From the NCBI GenBank assembly GCA_965219495.1, contig OZ244777.1:4526001-4590000 (forward strand): DNA of 64,000 nt, given 5' to 3'. The notes under the pieces were generated by a model. It was not told where the DNA came from and made no database searches. It saw nothing but the letters and a program-made list of their open reading frames with translations. Below are positions 9,377 through 18,857 of this stretch, piece by piece. A program made the position numbers and the translations under genes. Position 1 is the first letter of the stretch; each line of letters begins with the position of its first letter. Source of the stretch: CAZPXZ01 sp965219495. GTDB taxonomy: Bacteria; Pseudomonadota; Alphaproteobacteria; Rhodobacterales; CAZPXZ01.

Positions 9377-10129
9377 CTAGTCCCTTCGAATATCTTTCGC
9401 GCCGAGGTCGGCAAACAGTTTGTGGATGCGGGTCGCACATGTGGCAACCTCCGCTTCATTCGTTCCACGAATAACGATGGTCGTTCCAATCTGGCCTCCC
9501 CGGGCGAATGGATAGCTGCCGATCTTGAGGTCGGGGGATGCCTTCGCCTCCAGCCTGAGTTTGTCGGCGTGGGCGCCTTCAGGAATTGCGGCGGTAATCG
9601 CGAGGGAATGAAGCTTGGGTCCTCCGGCGAGTTCCGGTTCTATGCTCTCGAGCATGGCCTTGAAAATAGATGGTACGCCCGCCAGAACCCACACGTTTTC
9701 CAGCCGGAATCCCGGAGCTGCGCTCACCGGATTTTCGATCAAATGGGCGCCATCGGGTATTCGTGCCATCCGCAACCTCGACTCATTCAGTCTTTCAGCG
9801 GGATAATAGGCCTCGAGAATGCCGCGGGCGTCCGCCCGCACATCAATGGGCACCGAGAATGCTGTGGCGATTGCGTCGGCGGTAATGTCATCGTGGGTGG
9901 GACCGATTCCTCCTGACGTGAAAACATGATCATGTTCCGAGCGAAGCGCGTTGACCGCGAACACGATTCGTTCCGACCGATCCGGCACAAAGCGGATTTC
10001 CAGCAAGGAAATGCCGATCTCGTCCAGAAATTTCGCGAGGACGCCTGCATTGGCGTCGCGCGTGCGGCCGGATAGGATTTCATCGCCGATAATCACTGCG
10101 GCGGCAGTCGGACATGACGGTTGCGCCAT
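9377..10129 (-). CDS. Competence/damage-inducible protein CinA-like, N-terminal (MoCF) domain only
   Basis: About 250 residues. 'AAVIIGDEILSGRTRDANAG' at the N-terminus and 'SGGIGPTHDDITADAIA' near residue 70 are the molybdopterin-binding-fold motifs of the CinA N-terminal domain. The C-terminal nicotinamide-nucleotide deamidase domain of full CinA (about 400 residues) is absent. The short form is common in alphaproteobacteria, so it is probably complete. I prefer the ATG at 10129 ('MAQPSCPT'); an in-frame ATG at 10168 would add 13 poorly conserved residues. In long CinA proteins this domain has pyrophosphatase activity; whether this one does is inference. Confidence 0.87.
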   Translation of the reverse strand: MAQPSCPTAAAVIIGDEILSGRTRDANAGVLAKFLDEIGISLLEIRFVPDRSERIVFAVNALRSEHDHVFTSGGIGPTHDDITADAIATAFSVPIDVRADARGILEAYYPAERLNESRLRMARIPDGAHLIENPVSAAPGFRLENVWVLAGVPSIFKAMLESIEPELAGGPKLHSLAITAAIPEGAHADKLRLEAKASPDLKIGSYPFARGGQIGTTIVIRGTNEAEVATCATRIHKLFADLGAKDIRRD

Positions 10130-10377
10130 GTTGAACCTCTCGAGCGATCTTTGTGTCCTGCCGGTCACGGCGTGCGCTCGCGCGCAGCCTCGGAGGGAGC
10201 CGAGCTCGATCCATCTATTAGCGGATTACGGACTCAACTTCGAACTTGGCCCTCTTCCGGCGGCGAACAAGAGCACATATGACAGAGATGCACAGCCGGT
10301 ATCGATGCAGCTTTCATCGCCCATTCCCGCATGCTCGCATCTTGCGCAGGCAGCGACCATGAGGCTATTCAGGGCGA

Positions 10378-11082
10378 GTGAATTTCTCCGATGCCCTCAT
10401 CAGCGGTACGCTGCTCCGACGGTACAAGCGCTTTCTTGCCGATGTTGAACTCGGCAATGGTTGCCGGGTCACGGCCCACTGCGCAAATCCCGGGGCGATG
10501 ACCGGCCTATCCAAGCCGGGTCTTCAGGTGTGGCTTCTTCATCGGCCGAGTCCCAGGCGGAAGCTCAAATATTCCTGGGAACTTGTCGAAACCGAAGACG
10601 GCGCCCTGGTCGGGGTCAATACCCTCAACCCGAACCGGATCGTTCACGAAGCCTTGCAAAGTGGCTGTTTCCTGGTGTCAGACCTTTACGATGAGATCTT
10701 GCCCGAGAGGCCGTACGGCAACAGAAGTCGCGTGGATTTTCTGCTCCGCGGAGAAGGGGAGCCGGACTTCTACGTGGAAGTCAAGAATGTCCATCTCGTG
10801 AGAGATCCGGGGCTGGCCGAGTTTCCGGACGCCGTAACGGCCCGGGGAAGGAGGCATCTGAACGATCTTGCGGAAGTTGCGCGCAACGGCGCGCGGGCAA
10901 CAGTGCTATATGTGGTTCAGCGTGCGGACTGCTTGGAATTCCGTGTTGCGTCCGATATTGATCCGGCCTACGCCGCCGCCGCCGCCGCCACTCGGACCGC
11001 CGGCGTGAGGTCGATATGCTTTTCGTGCCGGGTGACGCTTGAGGGAATTGAACTGACGGATCGGCTGCCAGAGGTGACGTGA
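10378..11082 (+). CDS. sfsA: SfsA (sugar fermentation stimulation protein A homologue)
   Basis: A 234-residue protein covering the whole SfsA family. Seen: 'RYKRFLADVELGNG' at the N-terminus, 'AHCANPGAMTGL' near residue 33, 'RVDFLLRGEGEPDFYVEVKN' near residue 118 (a nuclease-like fold with D and ExK residues), and 'FPDAVTARGRRHL'. It starts with GTG at 10378 and overlaps map by 1-4 bases (GTGATG), so the two are translationally coupled. SfsA was named for an effect on maltose use in E. coli; its fold suggests nucleic-acid binding or cleavage. The alanine-rich 'AYAAAAAATRTAG' stretch near residue 200 is unusual. Confidence 0.95.
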   Translation: MNFSDALISGTLLRRYKRFLADVELGNGCRVTAHCANPGAMTGLSKPGLQVWLLHRPSPRRKLKYSWELVETEDGALVGVNTLNPNRIVHEALQSGCFLVSDLYDEILPERPYGNRSRVDFLLRGEGEPDFYVEVKNVHLVRDPGLAEFPDAVTARGRRHLNDLAEVARNGARATVLYVVQRADCLEFRVASDIDPAYAAAAAATRTAGVRSICFSCRVTLEGIELTDRLPEVT

Positions 11083-11882
11083 TGCTCAAGGCGGACCGAA
11101 TACCGCTTTATACGGATTCCGACTTCAAGAGCATGCGGCGGGCCGGACGGCTTGCCGCAGACTGTCTGGACGAAATCGAAACGTACGTTGCGCCGGGCAT
11201 CGCCACCGAAGATCTGGATCGCCTGTGCGAAGCATTCATTCGGGACCATGGGGCGATGCCCGCGCCGCTGGGGTACCGGGGATATCCGAAGGCGACGTGC
11301 ATTTCCATTAATCAGGTCGTCTGCCACGGCATACCCGGTCCGAGAAAATTGCGAATGGGAGACATTCTCAACATTGACGTGACGGTGATCTTGGAAGGAT
11401 GGCACGGTGATACATCCAGGATGTACGTCGCGGGCGAAGAGAAGCCGGCAGCCCGGCGATTGATCGAAGTCGTGTATACAGCACTCGATCGAGGTATCGC
11501 CGCTGTGAAACCGGGAAGGTTCCTGGGGGATATTGGCGCCGCCATTCAGTCTTACGTTAGTTCTCAGCGGTGTTCGGTTGTGCGGGAGTTTTGCGGGCAC
11601 GGAACTGGGCGGATATTTCACGACGCGCCCAGCGTGCTGCATTACGGAAATCAGGGGACCGGGCCGGAGCTGAAACCCGGGATGATCTTTACCATTGAAC
11701 CGATGATAAATCTTGGCGGAAGAGAAACCCGCGTGCTGGCGGACGGCTGGACAGCGGTTACCCGGGATCGGTCATTGTCCGCACAGTGCGAGCATACGGT
11801 AGGGGTGACAAACTCCGGCGTGGAGGTTTTCACTTTGTCGCCGACGGGCAGGTTTCATCCGTTTCGATGCGGGATACGCTAG
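11079..11882 (+). CDS. map: Type I methionine aminopeptidase
   Basis: A 267-residue protein (264-268 expected) that removes N-terminal methionine in the cytosol. All five metal ligands of the pita-bread fold are visible: two Asp in 'NIDVTVILEGWHGDTSRMY', His in 'CGHGTGRIFHDAP', Glu in 'FTIEPMIN' and Glu in 'SAQCEHTVGVT'. The substrate-binding His in 'VCHGIPG' is also present. Start codons GTG 11079 and ATG 11082 are adjacent and both overlap the sfsA stop. The sfsA-map pairing is common in alphaproteobacteria. Confidence 0.97.
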   Translation: MMLKADRIPLYTDSDFKSMRRAGRLAADCLDEIETYVAPGIATEDLDRLCEAFIRDHGAMPAPLGYRGYPKATCISINQVVCHGIPGPRKLRMGDILNIDVTVILEGWHGDTSRMYVAGEEKPAARRLIEVVYTALDRGIAAVKPGRFLGDIGAAIQSYVSSQRCSVVREFCGHGTGRIFHDAPSVLHYGNQGTGPELKPGMIFTIEPMINLGGRETRVLADGWTAVTRDRSLSAQCEHTVGVTNSGVEVFTLSPTGRFHPFRCGIR

Positions 11883-12201
11883 GACAATCCACCGGCGTTC
11901 GAAAAAGCGGCCAATTTCCGGGTTCGGTCACGCGATTTCGGTACGTCGCCGACAAGAATTGCGGAAGACATTTCGCGGATACCGCCGGAACTTTGGCATG
12001 CGGGACTTGGCCCGCGCCGAAGCTGAAAATATTTGCCTCGATCCTTCGCCATTCCGTGTGTACGCGCGTCATTCAGAGGTCCCATGCGCTCCCCGCTTGC
12101 CGAAGGGCGAGATAAGTTCGAAAATACTGGCCCCGCCTCCGACGAGCGTCCTGCATACCGTCCAGTCTTCGCGGGAGCACGGAATTAATTCGAGTCCGAT
12201 T
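11883..12201. other. Intergenic stretch upstream of helicase gene
   Basis: The helicase frame is open through this region, but the codons here look non-coding and lack family similarity. No terminator or promoter stands out. Confidence 0.4.
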
Positions 12202-13758
12202 ATGGCCGGTTTGGAAATCAATCTGGAATTCGCCCACGCCCTTGAATTGATCGAGGGCGGCAAAACCAATTTGTTCGTCACTGGAAAGGCCGGTACGGGA
12301 AAATCTACCTTGCTTGAGCACTATCGCGCGACCGCGGAGAGGGCGCCGATCATACTTGCCCCCACCGGGGTAGCGGCTCTGCAAGTGCACGGTCAGACGG
12401 TGCACAATTTCTTCCGCTTTGGCATTGACGTTACACCGGATAAGGTGCGCAATAGTCGGCGGAGGCCTCGAAATCCGGATTTATACCGGAAGCTGAAGAC
12501 CATCATCATCGACGAGGCGTCGATGTTGCGGGCTGACCTGCTGGATTGCGTTGACATGTTTCTGCGCAGGCACGGACCCCGGCGGCAGACGCCATTTGGC
12601 GGGGTTCAGATGGTTTTCGTAGGCGACCTCTATCAGTTGCCTCCGGTTGTGACTGGCGAAGAGAGGGAGATATTTCGCAGCGTCTACGAATCCCCCTACT
12701 TCTTCAGCGCCAAGGCGCTGAAGCACACCGAACTTAAAATCGTGGAATTGCAGAAAGTCTACCGCCAAAAGGACGCCGGCTTTGTCGACTTGTTGAATCG
12801 TATCCGAAACGATTCAGTTGACGATGCGGACATCACGCGCTTGAACGCGCGTCTTGATGCGGGGTTGCACCGTACGGATAAGGACTTTTCCATTAGCCTG
12901 ACTACCACCAACCGGAACGCTGACCGGATCAACGAGAACATGCTTGCATCCTTGCCTGGCAAGTCGTCCGTTTCCTATGCTGAAGTAACCGGAAATTTCG
13001 GGCGCGAACATTATCCGACCGCAACTGAACTTGCTTACAAGAAGGGTGCCCAGATCATGATGCTGAACAACGATTCGGCGGGTCGTTGGGTTAACGGCAG
13101 CCTCGGAGCAATCGAGTCTATCCGGACACTCGACTACGAGGATGAGGGGGTGATGGTCCGTCTGCAGGGGCAGGACGATGTCTTCACCGTCACGCCGTAT
13201 CGCTGGGAGGTTGTCCGCTTTGTTCTGCAGGAAGGCGAGATTTCTTCCGAAACCGTCGGCCAATTCAAGCAACTGCCATTTCGGCTCGCGTGGGCGGTTA
13301 CCATTCACAAGAGCCAGGGAAAGACCTTCGATCGCGTGGTGATTGATCTTGAGCGGGGTGCGTTCGCAACCGGCCAGACCTATGTGGCGCTGAGTCGTTG
13401 CACCTCGTTCGAGGGCATTGCGCTCCGGAGCCCAGTGAAAAGGAGTTCCGTGCGAGCGGACTGGCGTATCCAGAAATTCCTGACCGGATACCGCTATCGC
13501 GAGGCCGAAAGTGTCATGTCGGCAAAGGAGAAGGAAGCGATCATCCGGCAGGCGATCGTGGATGGGGCCAAGATCGAAATGACCTATCTCAAGCCTGACG
13601 ATACAGGCAGCCAACGGGTGGTCGCGCCGGTCAGCGTCGGCCCGCAATTTTACCGCGGGAAGACCTTCCTCGGGATGCGGGCCTTCTGCCATCTGCGGGG
13701 TGACGAGCGGACCTTCCGGGTAGATCGGATATTGAAACTGGAAATCCGGGAATACTAA
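12202..13758 (+). CDS. Pif1/RecD-like superfamily 1 helicase with C-terminal WYL-like domain
   Basis: 518 residues from the ATG of 'MAGLEINLEFAHAL'. Walker A 'GKAGTGKST' lies at about residues 28-36 and Walker B 'IIIDEASML' near 98. Motif III 'GDLYQLPPV' is near 141, and C-terminal motifs 'AVTIHKSQGKTFDRVV' and 'YVALSRCTSFEGI' near 365-410. This is the Pif1/RecD2 layout, predicting ATP-driven DNA unwinding. Residues from about 445 to the end ('MTYLKPDD', then 'FLGMRAFCHLRG' and 'RTFRVDRILKLEI') look like a WYL domain, a ligand- or nucleic-acid-sensing module. The gene is solitary with no nuclease partner. An in-frame start at 11959 is possible but unlikely. Confidence 0.88.
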   Translation: MAGLEINLEFAHALELIEGGKTNLFVTGKAGTGKSTLLEHYRATAERAPIILAPTGVAALQVHGQTVHNFFRFGIDVTPDKVRNSRRRPRNPDLYRKLKTIIIDEASMLRADLLDCVDMFLRRHGPRRQTPFGGVQMVFVGDLYQLPPVVTGEEREIFRSVYESPYFFSAKALKHTELKIVELQKVYRQKDAGFVDLLNRIRNDSVDDADITRLNARLDAGLHRTDKDFSISLTTTNRNADRINENMLASLPGKSSVSYAEVTGNFGREHYPTATELAYKKGAQIMMLNNDSAGRWVNGSLGAIESIRTLDYEDEGVMVRLQGQDDVFTVTPYRWEVVRFVLQEGEISSETVGQFKQLPFRLAWAVTIHKSQGKTFDRVVIDLERGAFATGQTYVALSRCTSFEGIALRSPVKRSSVRADWRIQKFLTGYRYREAESVMSAKEKEAIIRQAIVDGAKIEMTYLKPDDTGSQRVVAPVSVGPQFYRGKTFLGMRAFCHLRGDERTFRVDRILKLEIREY

Positions 13759-14210
13759 CGCACCGGTTGCAGCGAGGAGCAGATCAGGTCACAGCGGGCT
13801 GCCGTAGCAGGAGCCGGCAATCTCAAGTCATGACGAAGCCGACGCAACGTCGGAATCAAGAGAGGCCACCGGGCGCGAAGCGAAGGAAACGACCGGGCGC
13901 CAAGTTGGCATTGCCGCGATCGTTCTCCGATTGCGCCGGACAAGATCAGCAATTCAGACGGTCGTCTGAACGGTTTCACCCGCAGCCGTCGCTTGCCAAA
14001 TGGACGCGCCAATCGGGGCGCGATGCAAATCCCGAGCGCTGCCTGCCGTCGAGATCAAACACGGTTTCGGCGCCAATTCTTCGTGAATCGATTGAAACCC
14101 GGAAGATCGCCCGGATTCCAGGTCAGGACCGGGAAGACAGATCGACTCCGAAAGCTATCGCGGCCGGTAGAATTCCGGCCTGTCGCCTCTGCCGCGCCGC
14201 GTGTTGGCAA
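13759..14210. other. Intergenic stretch between helicase and sdhB stop
   Basis: About 450 bases between convergent genes. Arginine-rich short frames on both strands have no recognisable domain. No clear rho-independent terminator was found. Confidence 0.4.
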
Positions 14211-14990
14211 TCACATCCGCCGCTCAATCATGAGCTTCTTGACTTCCGCGATGGCCTTCGCCGGATTGAGATCCTTCGGGCAGGCCTTGACGCAATTCAT
14301 GATTGTGTGGCACCGATACAGGCGGAAGGGATCCTCAAGTTGATCGAGGCGGTCACCCGTCGCGCCGTCGCGGCTGTCGATGAGCCAGCGATAGGACTGA
14401 AGGAGCGCCGCGGGACCGAGATAGCGCTCGGAATTCCACCAGTAGCTCGGACAACTGGTTGAGCAACAGGCGCACAGAACGCATTCGTAAAGGCCGTCAA
14501 GTTTGCGCCGGTCGTCGATTGATTGCTTCCACTCCCGTTCGGGTTCATTCGCCTTGGCTTCCAACCACGGCATGATCGACGCATGCTGCGCAAAAAAGTG
14601 TTTCAGGTCCGGCACCAAGTCCTTGACCACCGGCAAGTGCGGAAGCGGGTAAATCCGGACATCCGAGCGAACGTCGTCAATCGACTTGGTGCAGGCGAGG
14701 GTATTGGCGCCATCGATATTCATTGCGCAAGAGCCGCAGACGCCTTCCCGGCAGGATCGGCGAAACGTAAGCGTCGGGTCAATCTCATTCTTGATCTTGA
14801 TCACCGCGTCGAGAACCATCGGGCCGCAGTCTTCGAGATCGATCTGGTAGGTGTCGATTCGCGGGTTTTCCTCGTCGTCCGGGTTCCATCGATAAATGCG
14901 AAAGTTCTTGGGCCGCGTTGCGTTGCCCTCTGGCGGCCAGACCTTGCCCTTCCGGATTCGAGAATTTTTCGGCAGGTTGAACGCGGCCAT
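14211..14990 (-). CDS. sdhB: Succinate dehydrogenase iron-sulfur subunit
   Basis: A 259-residue protein carrying electrons from SdhA to quinone in complex II. Three cluster motifs are visible: [2Fe-2S] 'CREGVCGSCAMNIDG' with a downstream Cys, [4Fe-4S] 'CVLCACCSTSCP', and [3Fe-4S] 'CHTIMNCVKACP'. I took the start at the ATG of 'MAAFNLPKNS' (14990), which gives the alphaproteobacterial length; the open frame runs further upstream into sdhA. It lies 16 bases downstream of sdhA, the last gene of sdhCDAB. Confidence 0.97.
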   Translation of the reverse strand: MAAFNLPKNSRIRKGKVWPPEGNATRPKNFRIYRWNPDDEENPRIDTYQIDLEDCGPMVLDAVIKIKNEIDPTLTFRRSCREGVCGSCAMNIDGANTLACTKSIDDVRSDVRIYPLPHLPVVKDLVPDLKHFFAQHASIMPWLEAKANEPEREWKQSIDDRRKLDGLYECVLCACCSTSCPSYWWNSERYLGPAALLQSYRWLIDSRDGATGDRLDQLEDPFRLYRCHTIMNCVKACPKDLNPAKAIAEVKKLMIERRM

Positions 14991-15006
14991 GACGTCCGGC
15001 TCCCTT

Positions 15007-16797
15007 CTAGTAGACTCGCGCCTTCGGAGGGATCGGTTCGACCTCCTCGGTGAGAGTGTAATTGTGTATCGGTCGCCGGCCAATGTCGACCTTTCCGTCC
15101 TTGTCAATCCATGCGAGTGAATGCTGCATCCATTCGGCGTCGTCCCGGTCGGGAAAGTCCTCGCGCGCATGGGCGCCGCGGCTTTCGGTTCGCGTGCGGG
15201 CGGAATGCACTGTGGCGGCGGCGTTGGCCAGGAGATTCTCCAGTTCCAGCGTTTCCATCAAGTCGGAATTCCAGATCAGCGACCGGTCGGAGACCCGGAG
15301 ATCCGGCAGCATTGCATGGATTTCTCCGATCCGGCGACATGCGCTGTCCAGTGTGGCCTTGTCCCGGAAGACGGCGGCGTCCTCCTGCATGGCCCGTTGC
15401 ATCAGCAGGCGGATTTCGGCGGTACCGGTGCTTCCATTCGCATGCCGAACGCGGTCGAAGCGGTTCAGGATATTTTCGATTTCCGCTCGTTCGGGATTGG
15501 GTGGAGAGGATTGCCGTTCAACGACTTCACTTGCCCGAATGCCGGCAGCGCGACCGAACACGATAAGGTCAGTCAGCGAATTCGAACCCAGCCGATTGGC
15601 TCCGTGAACGGAAACGCATGCGGCCTCGCCCACAGCCATTAGCCCCGGCGCGATCGCATCCGGGTCGCCGTCGCGAGATGAAATTGCCTCACCCCAGTAA
15701 TTGCACGGCACGCCGCCCATGTTGTAATGGACGGTCGGGAGCACCGGAACGGGTTCGCGAGTGAGGTCGACTCCCGCAAAAATTCTCGCGCTTTCCGTTA
15801 TTCCCGGCAGACGCTCCGCCAAAAGGTTTGCGGGCAAGTGGTCGAGGTGCAAGTAAATGTGGTCACGGTTGGGGCCAACGCCTCGTCCTTCCCGAATTTC
15901 CTGCGTCATCGAACGGGATACAACGTCGCGCGACGCAAGATCCTTGGCGGTGGGCGCGTAACGCTCCATGAACCGCTCACCTTCCGAATTCGTGAGGTAT
16001 CCTCCTTCGCCCCTCGCGCCCTCGGTAATCAGAACACCGACGCCATAGATTCCGGTCGGGTGAAACTGCACGAATTCCATGTCCTGGAGGGGAACGCCGG
16101 CACGGGCCGCCATGCCGCCACCGTCTCCGGTGCAGGAATGGGCCGAGGTTGCAGAGAAGTACGCGCGCCCATATCCGCCTGTCGCCAGGATCACCATCTT
16201 GGAGCGGAATACGTGCAGGGAGCCGTCATCCAGATTCCAGGCGACCACACCTTGGCAAACGCCGTCATTCGACATGAGAAGATCCAGGGCGAAGTATTCG
16301 ATAAAAAACTCCGCATGGTGCTTCAACGACTGGCCGTAAAGCGTGTGCAGGATCGCGTGACCGGTCCGGTCCGCGGCAGCGCAAGTGCGTTGAACGGGAG
16401 GGCCTTCACCGAAGTTTTGCATGTGCCCGCCGAATGGCCGCTGATAGATGTTGCCCTCTTCCGTCCGCGAGAACGGCACCCCGTAATGTTCAAGTTCGTA
16501 AACTGCTGCCGGGGCCTCCCGGCAGAGATACTCAATGGCATCCTGGTCGCCGAGCCAGTCCGACCCCTTGACGGTGTCGTACATGTGCCAGCGCCAGTCA
16601 TCCGGACCCATATTGCCAAGCGATGCGGCAATTCCCCCCTGCGCGGCAACCGTATGGGAACGGGTCGGAAAGAGTTTGCTGATGCAGGCCGTCTTCAACC
16701 CGGCTTCGGAGGCGCCGAGCGTCGCTCTCAGCCCTGAACCTCCCGCGCCAACTACGATTACATCGTAAGCGTGGTCGATCGTCTCGTAGGCGGCCAT
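15007..16797 (-). CDS. sdhA: Succinate dehydrogenase flavoprotein subunit
   Basis: A 596-residue protein oxidising succinate to fumarate. The FAD dinucleotide fold 'VVGAGGSGLRATLGASEAG' is at residues 15-33, followed by 'RSHTVAAQGG', whose His links covalently to FAD. Catalytic-site segments 'HPTGIYGVGVLITEGARG' and 'HYNMGGVPCNYWG' are present, as is the C-terminal 'EEVEPIPPKARVY'. The length is standard. It lies 14 bases after sdhD and 16 bases before sdhB in the sdhCDAB operon. Confidence 0.98.
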   Translation of the reverse strand: MAAYETIDHAYDVIVVGAGGSGLRATLGASEAGLKTACISKLFPTRSHTVAAQGGIAASLGNMGPDDWRWHMYDTVKGSDWLGDQDAIEYLCREAPAAVYELEHYGVPFSRTEEGNIYQRPFGGHMQNFGEGPPVQRTCAAADRTGHAILHTLYGQSLKHHAEFFIEYFALDLLMSNDGVCQGVVAWNLDDGSLHVFRSKMVILATGGYGRAYFSATSAHSCTGDGGGMAARAGVPLQDMEFVQFHPTGIYGVGVLITEGARGEGGYLTNSEGERFMERYAPTAKDLASRDVVSRSMTQEIREGRGVGPNRDHIYLHLDHLPANLLAERLPGITESARIFAGVDLTREPVPVLPTVHYNMGGVPCNYWGEAISSRDGDPDAIAPGLMAVGEAACVSVHGANRLGSNSLTDLIVFGRAAGIRASEVVERQSSPPNPERAEIENILNRFDRVRHANGSTGTAEIRLLMQRAMQEDAAVFRDKATLDSACRRIGEIHAMLPDLRVSDRSLIWNSDLMETLELENLLANAAATVHSARTRTESRGAHAREDFPDRDDAEWMQHSLAWIDKDGKVDIGRRPIHNYTLTEEVEPIPPKARVY

Positions 16798-16811
16798 GCT
16801 TCAAGTCTTCG

Positions 16812-17186
16812 CTATGAGCTGAAGGCGATGCTGGCGATCGAAAAAGTCCCGATTGCGCCCAACAACACGCATCCCAACGTGTTGGCGAGGAGCAGCGCGG
16901 TCTTCCATCCGCCATGATGAACATAGTCCTCAACTACCACGCGCATTCCAAGAAAAAGGTGGTACAGGCAGGTGGCGACAAAAAGGATGGTGACGATCGC
17001 GTGATACGGATTGGCGTAAAGCTCGGTCGCTGCCGTCAAGTCTCCGCCGGCGACCTCTGCAAAAGGAGGCAGGAAAAGAACCGCGAGTGGGATGAGCGCG
17101 ATGGCGGTGACCCGCTGCGCCCACCAGTGCCCGACTCCGTCCCGCGCCGAACCGAGACCGGCAACTCGAGATTCGTGCGTCCGCAT
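16812..17186 (-). CDS. sdhD: Succinate dehydrogenase membrane anchor subunit
   Basis: A 124-residue protein with three hydrophobic segments: 'VTAIALIPLAVLFL', 'AIVTILFVATCLYHLFLG' and the C-terminal 'ALLLANTLGCVLLGAIG'. The N-terminal 'GVGHWWAQRVTAIAL' and 'HLFLGMRVVVEDYVH' match SdhD of alphaproteobacteria, which helps bind heme b and quinone. It starts 10 bases after sdhC stops. Confidence 0.93.
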   Translation of the reverse strand: MRTHESRVAGLGSARDGVGHWWAQRVTAIALIPLAVLFLPPFAEVAGGDLTAATELYANPYHAIVTILFVATCLYHLFLGMRVVVEDYVHHGGWKTALLLANTLGCVLLGAIGTFSIASIAFSS

Positions 17187-17196
17187 TCCGGATTTC

Positions 17197-17586
17197 TCAG
17201 TAGATTGCCCAAGCCCACAGGGCGCCGCTCAGCAGGCCTGCCAAGGCAACCACAATCCAGCCTGTCGCGGTTGCGACAGGGAGTTCGAATCCCCATCCGG
17301 CATCCCAGGCAAGATGGCGCACTCCATTGCAGGCATGGTAGAAAAACGCGGCGGTTGCGCAGAAAAGCAGCGCCGCACCGGGAGTGCTGTTGACAAAACC
17401 GACGGCGCAACCAAACCAGTTCGGCCCACCCGCCAGCGCCAAGAACCATGCCACGAGAAACGTGGCGCCCAGCGCCAGCGCGATGCCGCTGAGCCGATGC
17501 AAGCCCGACATGACCGACGTGATCTGCAGCCGGTAAATCTGCAGGTGCGGAGAAAGCGGTCGCCGGTCTTGTTCAGCCTGGTGCAT
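17197..17586 (-). CDS. sdhC: Succinate dehydrogenase cytochrome b556 subunit
   Basis: A 129-residue protein with three membrane spans. 'RPLSPHLQIYRLQITSVMS' and 'GLHRLSGIALALG' form the quinone-site region, and 'FYHACNGVRHLAWDAG' carries the heme-ligand His. It is the first gene of sdhCDAB. The upstream gap to the mch stop is 176 bases and probably holds the operon promoter, though no clear boxes were seen. Confidence 0.95.
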   Translation of the reverse strand: MHQAEQDRRPLSPHLQIYRLQITSVMSGLHRLSGIALALGATFLVAWFLALAGGPNWFGCAVGFVNSTPGAALLFCATAAFFYHACNGVRHLAWDAGWGFELPVATATGWIVVALAGLLSGALWAWAIY

Positions 17587-17762
17587 GTTTCAGCATCTCA
17601 AATCGTTCTTCCTGGCACATCTCTCGAATGCCGCGACCATAATGCCGGGAAAGCGAGTCTGCCAACTGGGACCGCCGTGCGGACCTGGCCCGGGTCGCGA
17701 TTCCAGTTCTTGCAGTCACCTGCAATCCGCACCCACCGAGGATTGGCGGTAGCCCATCGGTT

Positions 17763-18812
17763 TCAGCGCGGAATCAGGACCCACCAGTCCAGATCCAAAA
17801 CGACACACGATTCGTAGCGTCCTCCAGCATTCTTGTGGGGGAACCGGGTCGCGGACTGGTTCTTGAGCGCCACTGTCCTCAGGCGCAGGGCTCCCACCCG
17901 ATCATGCACCGTTTCCGAGCGATCCAGCACTTCCGACCATGCATAGATCGTATCGCCCGCGAAGCTCGGCGCCGTGTGCGAGCCCGCATTGATCGCGGCC
18001 ACGAGCTGCGCGTTCTGCAGTCCGTTGTAGCTGAGCGCCCTGGCAAGAGAGATGATATGCCCCCCGTAAACAACTCTGCGCCCGAACGGAGTGCTTTTCG
18101 CTTCAACCTGGTTGAAGTGGATGCGCGCCGTGTTTTGCCAAAGGCGGGTGGCAAGAGCGTGTTCCGACTCCTCCAGGGTGACGCCGTCGACATGATCAAT
18201 GCGTTCCCCGACTTCATAGTCGTCCCAAAGGTGGGGGCCGCCGGCGAGTCGGCGATCGTACGGTCGAGCGCAGAAGCCCTCGGGGACCACCAACTTGATT
18301 GCGGGGACGTGGGACTCGAATTTGGGAACAATTGCCTCCGGCGCGGGCGCGGCGAGTTCGCGCTTCGGGATCATTACCCAGCGGCAAAACTTGAGCACAG
18401 AATCGCCATCTTGATTGTGACCCTCGGTCCGGACATAGATGATGCCGGATGTGCCGTTCGATGTCTCACGCAGGCCGATCACCTTCGACACACTGCTGAG
18501 GGTGTCGCCCGTGAATACGGGACGGAGAAAACGGCATTCAGCATAACCCAGGTTTGCAACAGCATTGAGCGAAATGTCAGGAACCGATTTTCCGAAGACG
18601 ATGTGGAATGCTGCAAGTTCGTCGAGTGGGCTGCGCGCCAGTCCGCAGGATCGCGCGAACGCGTCGGAACTGTGGAGCGCAAATCGATGCGGATAGAGCG
18701 CAGTAACGAATGCCCGGTCGCCGTCCGTTACCGTTCGAGGCGTGACGTGGGCAAATTCTTGGCCAGCAAAGAAATCTTCAAAGAAGTTTCCCCGAAAGGA
18801 TTTTTCGTTCAT
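17763..18812 (-). CDS. mch: Mesaconyl-CoA hydratase (beta-methylmalyl-CoA dehydratase), double MaoC fold
   Basis: 349 residues starting at 'MNEKSFRGNFFEDFF'. Two hot-dog (MaoC-like) halves are visible: 'GLARSPLDELAAFHIVFG' in the first and 'TRLWQNTARIHFNQVEA' with 'GRRVVYGGHIISLARALS' in the second. This closely resembles mesaconyl-CoA hydratase of the ethylmalonyl-CoA pathway, which interconverts mesaconyl-CoA and beta-methylmalyl-CoA during acetyl-CoA assimilation. The malyl-CoA thioesterase-like gene 0.8 kb away supports that pathway. A frame-open extension to 19340 overlaps the divergent TPR gene and is rejected. The 45 bases between the two divergent starts must hold both promoters. Confidence 0.9.
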   Translation of the reverse strand: MNEKSFRGNFFEDFFAGQEFAHVTPRTVTDGDRAFVTALYPHRFALHSSDAFARSCGLARSPLDELAAFHIVFGKSVPDISLNAVANLGYAECRFLRPVFTGDTLSSVSKVIGLRETSNGTSGIIYVRTEGHNQDGDSVLKFCRWVMIPKRELAAPAPEAIVPKFESHVPAIKLVVPEGFCARPYDRRLAGGPHLWDDYEVGERIDHVDGVTLEESEHALATRLWQNTARIHFNQVEAKSTPFGRRVVYGGHIISLARALSYNGLQNAQLVAAINAGSHTAPSFAGDTIYAWSEVLDRSETVHDRVGALRLRTVALKNQSATRFPHKNAGGRYESCVVLDLDWWVLIPR

Positions 18813-18857
18813 GGTGTCGACCTGTCCCGGGAACAGTTGAGCACGCTTGTTGCCATC

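Noticed and set aside
15727..16737. Plus-strand frame of 336 codons
   Set aside because: Lies wholly inside sdhA on the other strand and shows no recognisable protein.
17835..18857. Upstream part of the TPR-protein frame
   Set aside because: Antisense to mch, no similarity; the signal peptide marks the true start at 18858.
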